DNA from: Enterococcus malodoratus ATCC 43197 | GTDB lineage: Bacteria > Bacillota > Bacilli > Lactobacillales > Enterococcaceae | Assembly: GCF_000407185.1 (NCBI RefSeq) | Contig: NZ_KE136484.1 | Coordinates: 124,001-188,000 of the forward strand | Length of the DNA: 64,000 nucleotides | Direction: 5' to 3' | In this document: positions 26,558 to 34,171 of the stretch, in pieces | How positions within the stretch are numbered: position 1 is the stretch's first letter | Layout: the number at the start of each line of letters is the position of its first letter | Notes under the pieces: model-generated | The model's input: the letters and a program-made list of their open reading frames with translations, nothing else | Databases searched by the model: none | Told to the model about the DNA's origin: nothing | Translations under genes and position numbers: made by a program

Positions 26558-26890
26558 TTAATTATTATTAACGATTTTTTGGATTTCTTCTGCAAGCTGA
26601 CGGATCACATTCGGCGCACTTTTACGATAGTCTTCGATGAATGACCCCGACAAGCTGCTGACGGTACCGACCTCTTTGTTCATGATGTCAAAAACAGCGA
26701 GGGTCTGATCTTCCGGCTGCCATTTTAGTTTCCAATAGGGTCCTTCTAGGTCGCCATCAAGGATTTGCTGCCCATTATCCAGCACAGCTTGGCGAATCAC
26801 TTCTTCTTCGGTAATGTCTTTGCCTTCGCCTCTTAGATAGTTCAACTTTTGTTCGATTTCATACATATTTTCGGGAACTAATGAATACAT
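26558..26890 (-). CDS. Hypothetical protein (110 aa)
   Basis: A soluble protein, no TM or signal. It starts MYSLVPENMYEIEQKLNYL with an amphipathic helix, then GQQILDGDLEGPYWKLKW and an FDIMNKEVGTV strand region, and ends in a helix. No family recognised. GGGAG precedes the ATG at ~10 bp. Monocistronic; the terminator at 26,517-26,553 ends it. Confidence 0.6.
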   Translation of the reverse strand: MYSLVPENMYEIEQKLNYLRGEGKDITEEEVIRQAVLDNGQQILDGDLEGPYWKLKWQPEDQTLAVFDIMNKEVGTVSSLSGSFIEDYRKSAPNVIRQLAEEIQKIVNNN

Positions 26891-26974
26891 TTTTTATGGT
26901 CTCCCTTTCTCACACTTTCGCGAGGGTTTATTTTCTTCAGTTATACTCAAATTCCCGCGAATCTGCAAAGAAAA

Positions 26975-27003
26975 ACCCTTATACCAAAGTTTGGTATAAG
27001 GGT
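26975..27003 (-). terminator. Terminator after the GNAT gene
   Basis: Stem CCCTTATACCAAA / TTTGGTATAAGGG, followed on the minus strand by TTTTTC. It lies 10 bp past the acetyltransferase stop. Confidence 0.85.
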
Positions 27004-27012
27004 CTGAACGTT

Positions 27013-27555
27013 CTATTCTCTCCAATATTCCGGCTGCATAAAGGCATCGCAGCAACGCACTGTTCCAGCATACTGATCAATTGGAAAATCAGAGTCTAAA
27101 GCTTGAACCATCCACGCATCTTCTTTTCCTTTTTCAACAGGGTAGGGAGCTTGGAAGCCCATTGGCAAAGCGGGTTTGAATCCATGCTTTGGATAATAGT
27201 CGATATGTCCTAAGACAAAGACTAGCTCAACCTGTTCAGCTTTCAACAGACGCAGGCCTTCTCTGATCAGCAGACCGCCGATTCCTTGCTTCTGATAATC
27301 CGGTACAACGGCTAATGGACCAAGGATCATGACGGAAAGCTGTGCTTGATTCGCAATCACGGCCTTCGTAAAAAGGATGTGACCGACCGCTTTATCCTCA
27401 TCGTAGGCCAAAAGAGACAGCAGTGGTTTTGCGCTGGAATCCGCTAATAGCTTCTCAGTCAGATCCGCCTCGTCCAATTCTCCGAAGGCACGTTTTTCGA
27501 CTTGATAGATGGTTTCGTTATCTTCCGACGTTGTTTCTCGAATAGTGATGTTCAT
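27013..27555 (-). CDS. GNAT N-acetyltransferase (YhbS-like)
   Basis: 180 aa. Acetyl-CoA motif: LGPLAVVPDYQKQGIGGLLIREGL, preceded by the strand VGHILFTKAVI and followed by VFVLGHIDYYPKHGFKPAL, the YhbS-type arrangement. SD AAGGAG lies 9 bp before the ATG. Stand-alone; substrate unknown. Confidence 0.88.
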   Translation of the reverse strand: MNITIRETTSEDNETIYQVEKRAFGELDEADLTEKLLADSSAKPLLSLLAYDEDKAVGHILFTKAVIANQAQLSVMILGPLAVVPDYQKQGIGGLLIREGLRLLKAEQVELVFVLGHIDYYPKHGFKPALPMGFQAPYPVEKGKEDAWMVQALDSDFPIDQYAGTVRCCDAFMQPEYWRE

Positions 27556-27726
27556 TGTTTTGCTCTCCTTATTAAATGAATTTTTTCATCTGAGTTAAGA
27601 GCAAATCACCAGTAATAAACACAAGTTAGTCAAACAAGAACCTCCTTTGCTTTGATACCTTCATTTTAGAAGAAGCAGCGAGTAAGAACAAGGGATAATC
27701 CAAACTCGAAATTTAGGTGTACGAAG

Positions 27727-28587
27727 CTAATCACGGGAATCTTTGAGCTTTTTGATTTCCTCAATAGGCAAGTCAGTAGCCTTGGCTATTTGTTCTATAG
27801 GAAAATTCATGTTAATTAAGTTAAGCGCTACTTCATAATGGCCTTTCTCAATTCCTTCCATCCGAGCGGTGGAGATCACGGCATCATTAATGGCTTTTGA
27901 TTTATCGATTTTCATGATCATTTCTTTTTCCTCCGTTCCAAGAGTGTAATAATCGACTTTGCGTTTGGCTTCTTTAATATAGTCAGAGGCATTATCGTGA
28001 ACGTTACCAGTCTTTAAGAAGTACTGCCAGTGATAGATAGCACTTTGCTTTTCTCTATTTTTATTTTTTAAGCCGAAGAAGCATAGGATCAGCAGCTCCT
28101 TTTTATTGGTTCCAAGAAATGATTGATGAGTCTGATCATTCAATAAACGAAAAATTTGTAAGGCATCTTGCTTCTGATCGAATAAATGGAAATCAACGAT
28201 ATTGATTCCATAGGCCGGGCGCAAGGCGGAAAAATTATTGTCTCGGATGAAGTCATTTGTTTCGAGATTGCCAAAGGGACTGCAAAAAGCTTCGGCCAAG
28301 TAAAAGAGCGAGCGTTCACAGAAATAAGCGTGCGGCTGAATCTGGCACTCGATTGTCGCGTGGCTGCCATCTTCTCCAGTGGCTAGAATATCCACTTCTG
28401 TTCTCATTAGGTCCATTTCTTCAAACGATTTTTTATAACTGTCAATATGATACGTTTCTTTTGGCGTAAGTGTCTGGAACTCGATGCCCAGCAGGTCTTT
28501 GACGAAAGCTTTTAGGATATGCGGGGAATCTTCAGAGGTCAGCATCTTCTTGAATAATAGATCATTCGTAGGTAAATATGTTTGCAT
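27727..28587 (-). CDS. Rpn-family recombination-promoting nuclease / PD-(D/E)XK transposase-like
   Basis: 286 aa. N-terminus PTNDLLFKKMLTSEDSPHILKAFVKDLLG and MRTEVDILATGEDGSHATIECQIQ (PD-(D/E)XK core with D-E-Q in place of the classic ExK) match the Rpn/PDDEXK transposase-like family. The C-terminal YEVALNLINMNFPIEQIAKATDLPIEEIKKL is the helical tail usual for these proteins. They promote recombination or act as nucleases; often many copies per genome. No inverted repeats of a mobile element were seen around it. Confidence 0.85.
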   Translation of the reverse strand: MQTYLPTNDLLFKKMLTSEDSPHILKAFVKDLLGIEFQTLTPKETYHIDSYKKSFEEMDLMRTEVDILATGEDGSHATIECQIQPHAYFCERSLFYLAEAFCSPFGNLETNDFIRDNNFSALRPAYGINIVDFHLFDQKQDALQIFRLLNDQTHQSFLGTNKKELLILCFFGLKNKNREKQSAIYHWQYFLKTGNVHDNASDYIKEAKRKVDYYTLGTEEKEMIMKIDKSKAINDAVISTARMEGIEKGHYEVALNLINMNFPIEQIAKATDLPIEEIKKLKDSRD

Positions 28588-28699
28588 TCTTTCACACCTT
28601 TCAGCTAGAAAACTTACATGCTGAATGGTTTTTCTCGCCTCAATTATAGCATGGCCTATCAGCAGTGTTCAAAGTTCTTTCACTCTAAGATACGTAAAA

Positions 28700-28736
28700 G
28701 AACCCACTTGAAGTGCAACAGGGTTTATAAATTTGA
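28700..28736 (+). promoter_or_regulatory. Candidate MerR-type operator, copy 1
   Basis: A 37-bp stretch beginning GAACCCACTTGAAGTGCAAC matches 28 of 37 positions of the site at 29,940-29,976, including TGCAA, GG and ATAAATT. Two such sites flank the MerR-GyrI gene. The rest of the 28,588-28,877 gap holds only this site and the promoter at 28,816. Confidence 0.55.
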
Positions 28737-28815
28737 GCAGAGACAATCTAAGGGAGAGGAAGATTGTCGCACCGCGAATGTAGCAGGTCTCCTCAGACCC
28801 ATTACCAAAAAAATC

Positions 28816-28846
28816 TTGACTCTTCCTTTGGGTAAGAGTTCATAAT
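28816..28846 (+). promoter_or_regulatory. MerR-type promoter with 19-bp spacer
   Basis: TTGACT, a 19-bp spacer with the imperfect palindrome ACTCTTCCTTTGGGTAAGAGT, then CATAAT. It lies 32 bp before the regulator start, as expected for self-activation. Confidence 0.75.
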
Positions 28847-28877
28847 AAAAGCAGGTCATGGGAAGAGGAGATGAAGG

Positions 28878-29852
28878 ATGAATAATTTAGTGAAGATCAG
28901 GGACGTTTCCAGTAAGTACAATATCACAGCACGGGCGTTGCGCTATTATGAGGACATGGGCTTACTGAACAGTACTCGCAGCGAGGAATCGGCGTATAGA
29001 ATGTACGACGAAAGTGCGGTTAGGCGAATCGAGCAAATTCTTATTTTGCGAAAATTGAATATCAGTATCAAGGATATTCAGCGGATTTTTAAGGCATCTG
29101 GATCTGATGTTGTTTTAGAAGTATTAGGGAAAAAAGTAGAGAATATCGATGATGAGGTATCTTTACTGAATGAATTGAAAACGATTGTGCTTGATTTTAT
29201 CGAGGAAATAGAACGAATGAATTTTTCTGATAATGCGGATATCAAGCAATTATATGACAAGGCAAAAGATATAGAGACACAAATCGTCAATGTAGACTAT
29301 ATTGGAAAGCCGGCGAACATCAATCGCTTGATCGAAATTACGGATAAGTTGGATAAAAAAGTTCCAGACGTGATGGTTATAAGAATTCCTCCGTTTAGAG
29401 CGGTAACATCGGGAAAACAAACGTTTGAAGACATCTTTAAAAAGGGCGGTTATATGTTCCAGCTATGGCAGCATTTTCCTTTATATCGTCCGGTGATCTT
29501 TGATTGTTTAGATTTTATGCTGCTAAATGAAGACAAGGCTACTATGATCTGCGCAGTCAAAGACGGGGTCAGCGAAGCAGATGTGCATCCGCTTAAACTG
29601 ATTGATTTTCCTGGCGGCTTGTATGCAATGGCAGTCAGCATTGATGAGGACGACGAGAGTATCCAAAAAGTTCAGGACAAAATCTTTCAATGGGTCGAAA
29701 GTACAAACTTCGAGGTTGATACGACGCGCAGCTTTATGTTCAACATGCCTTATTTAGATGAGGAAAATGAGTATCAGCAAGATATCGAAAAGGGACTAGG
29801 CTATAGACAAATGCAACGATATGTCCCGATAAAATTGAAAGAAGAATTGTAG
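28878..29852 (+). CDS. MerR-family regulator with C-terminal GyrI-like effector domain
   Basis: 324 aa. N-terminal MerR winged helix (VKIRDVSSKYNITARALRYYEDMGLL, RRIEQILILRKLNISIKDIQRIF), a coiled coil (~75-125), then a GyrI-like ligand pocket (MVIRIPPFRAVTSGKQ..., LKLIDFPGGLYAMAVS), the BmrR/EcmrR layout for lipophilic drugs. GAGGAG and AAGG lie upstream of the ATG. It is flanked by related operators at 28,700 and 29,940, so it probably controls itself and the small gene at 30,012. Confidence 0.88.
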   Translation: MNNLVKIRDVSSKYNITARALRYYEDMGLLNSTRSEESAYRMYDESAVRRIEQILILRKLNISIKDIQRIFKASGSDVVLEVLGKKVENIDDEVSLLNELKTIVLDFIEEIERMNFSDNADIKQLYDKAKDIETQIVNVDYIGKPANINRLIEITDKLDKKVPDVMVIRIPPFRAVTSGKQTFEDIFKKGGYMFQLWQHFPLYRPVIFDCLDFMLLNEDKATMICAVKDGVSEADVHPLKLIDFPGGLYAMAVSIDEDDESIQKVQDKIFQWVESTNFEVDTTRSFMFNMPYLDEENEYQQDIEKGLGYRQMQRYVPIKLKEEL

Positions 29853-29872
29853 AAAAACTAATCATAGATAAT

Positions 29873-29908
29873 CAACACCTGCGGGACATAAGCCGCAGGT
29901 GTTTTTAT
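29873..29908 (+). terminator. Terminator after the MerR-GyrI gene
   Basis: Stem AACACCTGCGG / CCGCAGGTGTT followed by TTTTATAT. Confidence 0.85.
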
Positions 29909-29939
29909 ATGGTTCGAGGCAAAGTGAAAAAAGTGTCGT

Positions 29940-29976
29940 GAACTCCCTTGCATTGCAATGGGTTTCATAAATTAGA
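29940..29976 (+). promoter_or_regulatory. Candidate MerR-type operator/promoter, copy 2
   Basis: Contains the palindrome CCCTTGCATTGCAATGGG and reads as TGAACT, 19-bp spacer, TTCATA. It shares 28 of 37 positions with the site at 28,700 and precedes the 92-aa gene. Confidence 0.6.
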
Positions 29977-30011
29977 CTAGAAGTAGCAGGAAGACAAAAG
30001 GAGGGTTTCAG

Positions 30012-30290
30012 ATGAACTCAGTAGTAGAAATCACGGACATGTTGGGCATTGATTATTATTATGTTTCAGTAGCGATTGTGGGAAATACGCTGCTGCTGGA
30101 AAAGCCAAAGGGAATGGTTGCTAAGAACATCAAACGGCGGATCAATTTGTCCGAGATTGACGATGTTTGTATCATACAGGAAAAGGGCGTCAGCAAGTTT
30201 GCCATTTTTTATGATCGAAACTGGTATACGTTTATTGATTATGGGAACCATGTCGTGTCTTATTTAAAAGAGGCGCTGGTTTTCAGCTAG
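30012..30290 (+). CDS. Hypothetical protein (92 aa), likely MerR-controlled
   Basis: Strong SD AAAGGAGG 8 bp before ATG. It is soluble and beta-rich: DYYYVSVAIVGNTLLLEKPKG, INLSEIDDVCIIQEKGVSKFAIFYDRNWYTFIDYGNHVVSYL. The pattern of alternating strands suggests a small PH-like or beta-barrel domain. No family recognised. Its promoter matches the MerR-type operator, so it may be the effector gene of that regulator; the next gene follows in 17 bp. Confidence 0.6.
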   Translation: MNSVVEITDMLGIDYYYVSVAIVGNTLLLEKPKGMVAKNIKRRINLSEIDDVCIIQEKGVSKFAIFYDRNWYTFIDYGNHVVSYLKEALVFS

Positions 30291-30307
30291 GAAAGTAGGG
30301 ATAGGGA

Positions 30308-31093
30308 GTGAATGCTTCGACGATGAAGAAAAAAATGGTTGTTTTTGATATTGATGGTACACTGTTAGGGAGTAAGAAGAACGTCCCTTTCTCCACACTT
30401 GAAGCATTGACGCGGTTGAAGCAGCAAGGGCATACCTTGTTTGTAGCGACAGGCAGAAGTTTATTGTACGCTAAACCGATTATTCAGCTGCTGGGTTTTC
30501 AAAATTATATCGTCTGCAACGGTGCGATCGGATTCATTGAACATAAACAAACATTCGGCAGCGAACTAGCCGCCGATGATCTGTTTAGCCTATTGGACAA
30601 GTTCTCTCAGCTAGAGATAGACTCGGTCATTGTTACCTTGAATCAATTGCATCGTGTGTCTAGTTTTGATTTGGGAAAAATGCGCGAGGCTATGAGCTAT
30701 GTCGGTGGATCATTGCCACCTCTGCACGACAAAAAAGAAGAACTTGTTTACCAGGTTCTGGCCTTTTACGATCACACGGTGGAGCAGAAGATCGAACCGC
30801 ATTTTTCTAAGTTTGACTTTGTTCGCTGGCATGAAGCTGGGGTGGACATCATTCCGGCTGGCGTGTCAAAGGCAGCGACTATCTTGGAGTTAGCTGAACA
30901 GATGGGGTTTGTAAAAGAAGATATTGTCTCTTTTGGTGATGGCTTGAATGATCGGGAAATGCTGCAAGCTTCAGGAATCGGTGTGGCGATGGGCAATGCT
31001 TCGCTGGAGGTAAAGGGATGCGCGGATATGGTCACGGATACGAACGATGATGACGGTATTTTTAACGCGCTAAAAAGACTATCACTTATTTGA
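30308..31093 (+). CDS. Cof-type HAD-IIB phosphatase
   Basis: 261 aa. HAD motif I VVFDIDGTLLGS, motif II VATGRS, motif III Lys in PAGVSKAATILEL, motif IV SFGDGLNDREML. The C2B cap is the type acting on sugar phosphates, pyridoxal phosphate or FMN. GTG at 30,308 (AGGGA 6 bp upstream) or ATG at 30,323 could be the start. Its stop overlaps the region just before the LacI gene, so the two are likely co-transcribed. Confidence 0.9.
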   Translation: MNASTMKKKMVVFDIDGTLLGSKKNVPFSTLEALTRLKQQGHTLFVATGRSLLYAKPIIQLLGFQNYIVCNGAIGFIEHKQTFGSELAADDLFSLLDKFSQLEIDSVIVTLNQLHRVSSFDLGKMREAMSYVGGSLPPLHDKKEELVYQVLAFYDHTVEQKIEPHFSKFDFVRWHEAGVDIIPAGVSKAATILELAEQMGFVKEDIVSFGDGLNDREMLQASGIGVAMGNASLEVKGCADMVTDTNDDDGIFNALKRLSLI

Positions 31094-31107
31094 TGAGGAG
31101 TTTGTTT

Positions 31108-32034
31108 ATGGTAACGATCAATGAATTGGCCAAGCTTTCAGGATATTCGACCACGATGATTTCCCGTGTCGTCAACAATTATCCCTATGTGGATGAGGAA
31201 AAAAGACAGGAAATTTTGAAGCTGATCAAAGAGCTGAATTATCGTCCGAATTCGATCGCCAGAAATTTAAGCATCGGGAAAACCTACAATATCGGGGTGA
31301 TCATTCCATCCCTCCAGCGTCCTTATTTTGAGCAGATGGTTAGTGGCATAGCCGAAGAAGCCTTTAAACACAATTATAAGGTCACGCTTTTGCCTACGAA
31401 CTATGATCGGGAAACAGAACTGAGCTACTTGGAGGATTTCTCTACCAAACAATACGATGGCCTCTTTATTACTTCAAAGGTAAATAGTCTACAGAAGATA
31501 CTTGAATACCAGCAATACGGACCATTGATCTTTTGTGAATCGGTCCCGGATGAAGAGGTAGCGAGTGTTTCGATTGATCGAGAGCAAGCCTTCATGGATG
31601 CGATGGCCTATTTCTTTGAACACAACATCAAAAAGATCGGTATGACCGTGGGCAGAAATGAACGCTACAGCAATAGTACGAAGCTCTTTTTACAGTTAGC
31701 GAAGGCCAATTTCGACTCCTTCGATGAATCAAGTGTTGTGCGCAACTGTCGGACCTATGAAGATGGCTATCGAGCCGGTCAATTCTTCTATGAGAACAAT
31801 CAAGTAGACGGCATCCTCACAAACGGCGATGAAGTCAGCGCGGGCATCTATGATTTTTACCGCGGCAAAAAGACCCCGCTGATCATTGGGCAGGACAATC
31901 TACTAGCCAGCAAGCTTCTGAACCTTTCAACGATTGATTATCATCTGTCGAAAAGCGGTCGTGAAGCCTTTCGGCAATTTATCGAAAATAGAAAAGATAA
32001 GATCATGATCGAACCTACCTTAATAAAACGATAA
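31108..32034 (+). CDS. LacI-family transcriptional regulator
   Basis: 308 aa from ATG at 31,108 (GAGGAG 7 bp upstream; a longer in-frame TTG lies upstream of the SD). N-terminal HTH INELAKLSGYSTTMISRVVNNYPYVDEEKRQEIL with hinge NYRPNSIARNLSIGKT, then a periplasmic-binding-like sugar domain (IGVIIPSLQRPYFEQMVSGI, DGLFIT, SIDREQAF, DGILTNGDEVSAG). Effector unknown; no sugar operon is adjacent, only the HAD phosphatase upstream. Confidence 0.92.
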   Translation: MVTINELAKLSGYSTTMISRVVNNYPYVDEEKRQEILKLIKELNYRPNSIARNLSIGKTYNIGVIIPSLQRPYFEQMVSGIAEEAFKHNYKVTLLPTNYDRETELSYLEDFSTKQYDGLFITSKVNSLQKILEYQQYGPLIFCESVPDEEVASVSIDREQAFMDAMAYFFEHNIKKIGMTVGRNERYSNSTKLFLQLAKANFDSFDESSVVRNCRTYEDGYRAGQFFYENNQVDGILTNGDEVSAGIYDFYRGKKTPLIIGQDNLLASKLLNLSTIDYHLSKSGREAFRQFIENRKDKIMIEPTLIKR

Positions 32035-32047
32035 GCTGAGAAATAGA

Positions 32048-32072
32048 AAAGAGGGCAGATGCTCTCTTTTTT
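32048..32072 (+). terminator. Terminator after the LacI gene
   Basis: Stem AAAGAGGGC / GCTCTCTTTT with a very short loop and a T6 run. Confidence 0.7.
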
Positions 32073-32091
32073 GTTTCCATTCTATATGTAA

Positions 32092-32122
32092 GCACCTGCG
32101 GCGAAAATGGCCGCAGGTGTAT
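32092..32122. terminator. Terminator of the Fst-like toxin RNA, possibly bidirectional
   Basis: Stem ACCTGCGGC / GCCGCAGGT with loop GAAAATG. On the minus strand it lies 15 bp past the toxin stop. In par loci the toxin and antisense RNAs share such a terminator. Confidence 0.65.
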
Positions 32123-32136
32123 TTACGTTTCAGTCG

Positions 32137-32229
32137 TCACGGATCATGCCCGCTCAACCAGTGGTTGACGAGGGCAATGATCAGCCCCACAAAGAGTGGC
32201 GCGAGGACATATCGCATGAGCTCACTCAA
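32137..32229 (-). CDS. Fst/Ldr-family type I toxin (30 aa)
   Basis: A 30-codon frame with TTG start at 32,229, 10 bp after a perfect AGGAGGTGAT. The peptide starts MSELMRYVLAPLFVGLIIAL and ends NHWLSGHDP: one TM helix with the AP-x-FVG-(L/V) motif of E. faecalis pAD1 Fst, and a short polar tail. Such peptides insert into the membrane and kill when the antisense RNA is lost. A TTGACT / 18 bp / CATGAT promoter at ~32,317-32,346 (minus) would give an RNA of ~215 nt, near the size of par RNA I. The matching antitoxin RNA is not identified. Confidence 0.8.
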   Translation of the reverse strand: MSELMRYVLAPLFVGLIIALVNHWLSGHDP

Positions 32230-32345
32230 GTTTTCATCACCTCCTCTCCAATCAATCTGGAGGGTGACGACGTGAGCGGGTACCTACGCGCAGTTCGTTA
32301 GAGAAAGGCAGAATTTAGCTGTGGAAATCATGGGGAAACCACGCT

Positions 32346-32930
32346 TTATGAGTCAATATCCGGGTCGTCCTTATTCCTATTTTTATTTCTGCGAAACCAA
32401 TTGAGCAGACTGGGTTTAGTTCTCACCGAGTCTTGGGCTTGCCGCGGTGGCGGTTGATCTGAAGGGCTTTCAGCAGAATCTTCTTCAATATTTATCGTGC
32501 GTATTTCTCCGATTTGTGTCGCATTTTTTGTTAATAAATAGGGGCTAATTCTCGGTTCTGAAGAAGGTTCTGGAGTTATACCCACCTTATCCACAGGGGT
32601 CGCTTTGTAAAAATAGATTTCCCCAGACTTTTCCACATTATCCACAGGTTCTGTGTGTGGAAAAGGCGCTATTTTTGGTATAGCTGGTTTCTTGCTGATC
32701 GGTTGCTCCGCCTCATCATCAAAAATCGTTGTTTCAATGGTCGTTACAGTCTTGGCAGTAACCACAGAATCAAATAGTTTTACGCCATCTTTTTCAAAAA
32801 TATCTAAGTTCGTCAGTAGTTCGCAAGCTTCTTTGATCTCTGGTCCTGACAAAGTAGTGTCCACATCTTTGTACGTCCAGTCATGATTTTTTCCTTCCCC
32901 GTTCAGGAAGGTCACGATTAAGTTTGCCAT
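32346..32930 (-). CDS. DUF2922-type protein with long proline/charged tail
   Basis: 194 aa. Residues 1-75 (NGEGKNHDWTYKDVDTTLSG, LFDSVVTAKTVTTIETTIF) match the small DUF2922 family and the separate 70-aa protein at 33,428. The following ~120 residues are low-complexity (Pro, Glu, Asp, Lys) and end in a basic stretch NWFRRNKNRNKDD. DUF2922 proteins are normally ~70 aa, so this is an unusual extension. No signal peptide or TM. Last gene of a four-gene minus-strand operon. Confidence 0.65.
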   Translation of the reverse strand: MANLIVTFLNGEGKNHDWTYKDVDTTLSGPEIKEACELLTNLDIFEKDGVKLFDSVVTAKTVTTIETTIFDDEAEQPISKKPAIPKIAPFPHTEPVDNVEKSGEIYFYKATPVDKVGITPEPSSEPRISPYLLTKNATQIGEIRTINIEEDSAESPSDQPPPRQAQDSVRTKPSLLNWFRRNKNRNKDDPDIDS

Positions 32931-32977
32931 TGCCTATTCTCCTCTCTATCTTTCTTTGCGCAGGTCATTCGTATCTA

Positions 32978-33361
32978 TCAAGGTTCGTTTGTTTCATCAG
33001 GACGGACAGCTGAGACTAAGGAACGGGCGATGGACATAACTTTCTCACCAAAACTTCTAACAGTGAATAATCGTAAACGCAGTGAACGCCATTCCGGTGC
33101 CATGAAGTAATCTTGGAAGTAGTAAAAGAACCGCTTCATAGTCCGGGTCGCTTTGGTATTCATGAACAGGTAGCGGACAAGATCCTTCAAAATGTGAGCA
33201 AACTCTTGCGCACCGAGCTGATATCTCACGCGTAACGTCAGGATATATTGGATCGTTAAACTGCTATTTTGAGTTTGATTATAAAAATTGGTGATTCTTG
33301 TTTCTAAGGTCTTTGGTTTCAAATTAAACAATTGTCGGCACGACAAGAGCTGCTCATTCAT
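32978..33361 (-). CDS. Hypothetical basic helical protein (127 aa)
   Basis: A soluble, Arg/Lys-rich, helix-rich protein (LFNLKPKTLETRITNFYNQTQ, LKDLVRYLFMNTKATRTMKRFFYYFQDYF, SLRLRLFTVRSFGEKVMSIARSLV). The charge suggests nucleic-acid or membrane-surface binding. No family recognised. It lies between the two DUF2922 genes (gaps 66 and 47 bp) with AAGGAGGAGG before its ATG, in the same operon. Confidence 0.55.
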   Translation of the reverse strand: MNEQLLSCRQLFNLKPKTLETRITNFYNQTQNSSLTIQYILTLRVRYQLGAQEFAHILKDLVRYLFMNTKATRTMKRFFYYFQDYFMAPEWRSLRLRLFTVRSFGEKVMSIARSLVSAVRPDETNEP

Positions 33362-33427
33362 AGATTTTCCTCCTCCTTTTAAGGAAGGAGCACGGCTGCT
33401 GCGCCGCGGCTCCTTAAATGCTGTTGA

Positions 33428-33640
33428 TTAAAAAATAATTGTTTCCACAGTTTCGACATACTTGGCGCTGACGACTTCGTTAAAAAGCTTTTCGCCGTCC
33501 TTTTCAAATAGATGCAGCAGAGTGAATCTTTCTAAGATGCCGCGAATTTCTTCGGTTGATTTGCCTTCACCAGGATCAGCGTAGCTCCATGTTTGAGAGC
33601 GGCCGACGCTGGTTTTAAAGATCGCTACAATTTTCTTCAC
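33428..33640 (-). CDS. DUF2922 family protein (70 aa)
   Basis: Compact protein matching DUF2922: VAIFKTSVGRSQTWSYADPGEGKSTEEIRGILERF, then LFNEVVSAKYVETVETIIF. Function unknown. Paired with DUF1659 upstream (26-bp gap), as in many Firmicutes. AGGAGGAA lies before the ATG. Typical length. Confidence 0.8.
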   Translation of the reverse strand: MKKIVAIFKTSVGRSQTWSYADPGEGKSTEEIRGILERFTLLHLFEKDGEKLFNEVVSAKYVETVETIIF

Positions 33641-33666
33641 GTTTATTTCCTCCTCTTTTTTTCTAA

Positions 33667-33882
33667 TTAGTTACTTGATTTCGTTACTCGCGATTGACTA
33701 GTGACGATCACGCCATCGAGCAAGGTACCGTCTTTGTCTAAATCTTTCATGATCTCACCTAATGTGATGATTTCATTTTCGTCAGGATCATCGACGATAT
33801 TTTGGAAAGTCACTTTCTTTAATTTCTGTACGCCTAGTTGTGATAGGTGGACTTGTAATTTGGTGCCTAATTTTTGAATCAT
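33667..33882 (-). CDS. DUF1659 family protein (71 aa)
   Basis: Begins MIQKLGTKLQVHLSQLG and has KKVTFQNIVDDPDENEIITLGEIMKDL, then DGVIVTSQSRVTKSS; the pattern of DUF1659, the standard partner of DUF2922. First gene of this operon; GGAGG lies 6-9 bp before the ATG. Upstream sequence (33,954-34,037) holds several TTCGAA palindromes. Confidence 0.78.
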   Translation of the reverse strand: MIQKLGTKLQVHLSQLGVQKLKKVTFQNIVDDPDENEIITLGEIMKDLDKDGTLLDGVIVTSQSRVTKSSN

Positions 33883-33953
33883 TCTTCAACGCCTCCATGT
33901 TTTGTATTTTTGTTCCGGCCGGTGACTAAAAGATAGCGGATTTAAAAAAATAA

Positions 33954-34037
33954 ATCGAACCGCAATTTCGATCTCAACGGTTCAATTTCGAACGTTTAGG
34001 GCTTAGAAACGTTGAGTTTTCGTTTCGAATGTTCGAA
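33954..34037 (-). promoter_or_regulatory. Cluster of TTCGAA/ATCGAA palindromic motifs before the DUF1659 operon
   Basis: TTCGAA occurs at 33,987, 34,024 and 34,032; ATCGAA / TTCGAT form an inverted pair at 33,954-33,972; AACGTTT / AAACGTT another at 33,991-34,013. This density in ~85 bp upstream of the operon suggests a regulator array. The bound protein is unknown; the ComK-like neighbour binds different (A-tract/T-tract) sites in B. subtilis. Confidence 0.4.
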
Positions 34038-34065
34038 GTTGGACAGTCAAAATCGAAATTGGTCT

Positions 34066-34095
34066 TTGACTTGTCTCAGCGAAAAGAAGTATAGT
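34066..34095 (+). promoter_or_regulatory. Orphan plus-strand sigma-A promoter
   Basis: TTGACT (34,066-34,071), 18-bp spacer, TATAGT (34,090-34,095). No coding sequence follows on the plus strand; the next structure is the hairpin at 34,130-34,163, so a ~60-nt RNA could be made. It points into the 3' end of the comK-like gene. Confidence 0.45.
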
Positions 34096-34129
34096 GAAGG
34101 TTTTGCTTCTAAAAGGGGCTGAAGGATAT

Positions 34130-34163
34130 AAAAATAGCCGGATGAACGAGTCATCCAGCTATT
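34130..34163 (-). terminator. Terminator after the ComK-like gene
   Basis: Stem AAATAGCCGGATGA / TCATCCAGCTATTT, followed on the minus strand by TTTTTATA. Confidence 0.8.
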
Positions 34164-34171
34164 TGTGTGCC

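Noticed and set aside
26975-27003. Perfect palindrome that could be an operator or attachment site
   Set aside because: Position just past a stop codon and a T-run on the gene strand fit a terminator.
29873-32122. Similar CACCTGCGG/CCGCAGGTG hairpins at 29,873 and 32,092 read as a repeat family or element ends
   Set aside because: Similarity is limited to the short GC-rich stem and both sit where terminators are expected.
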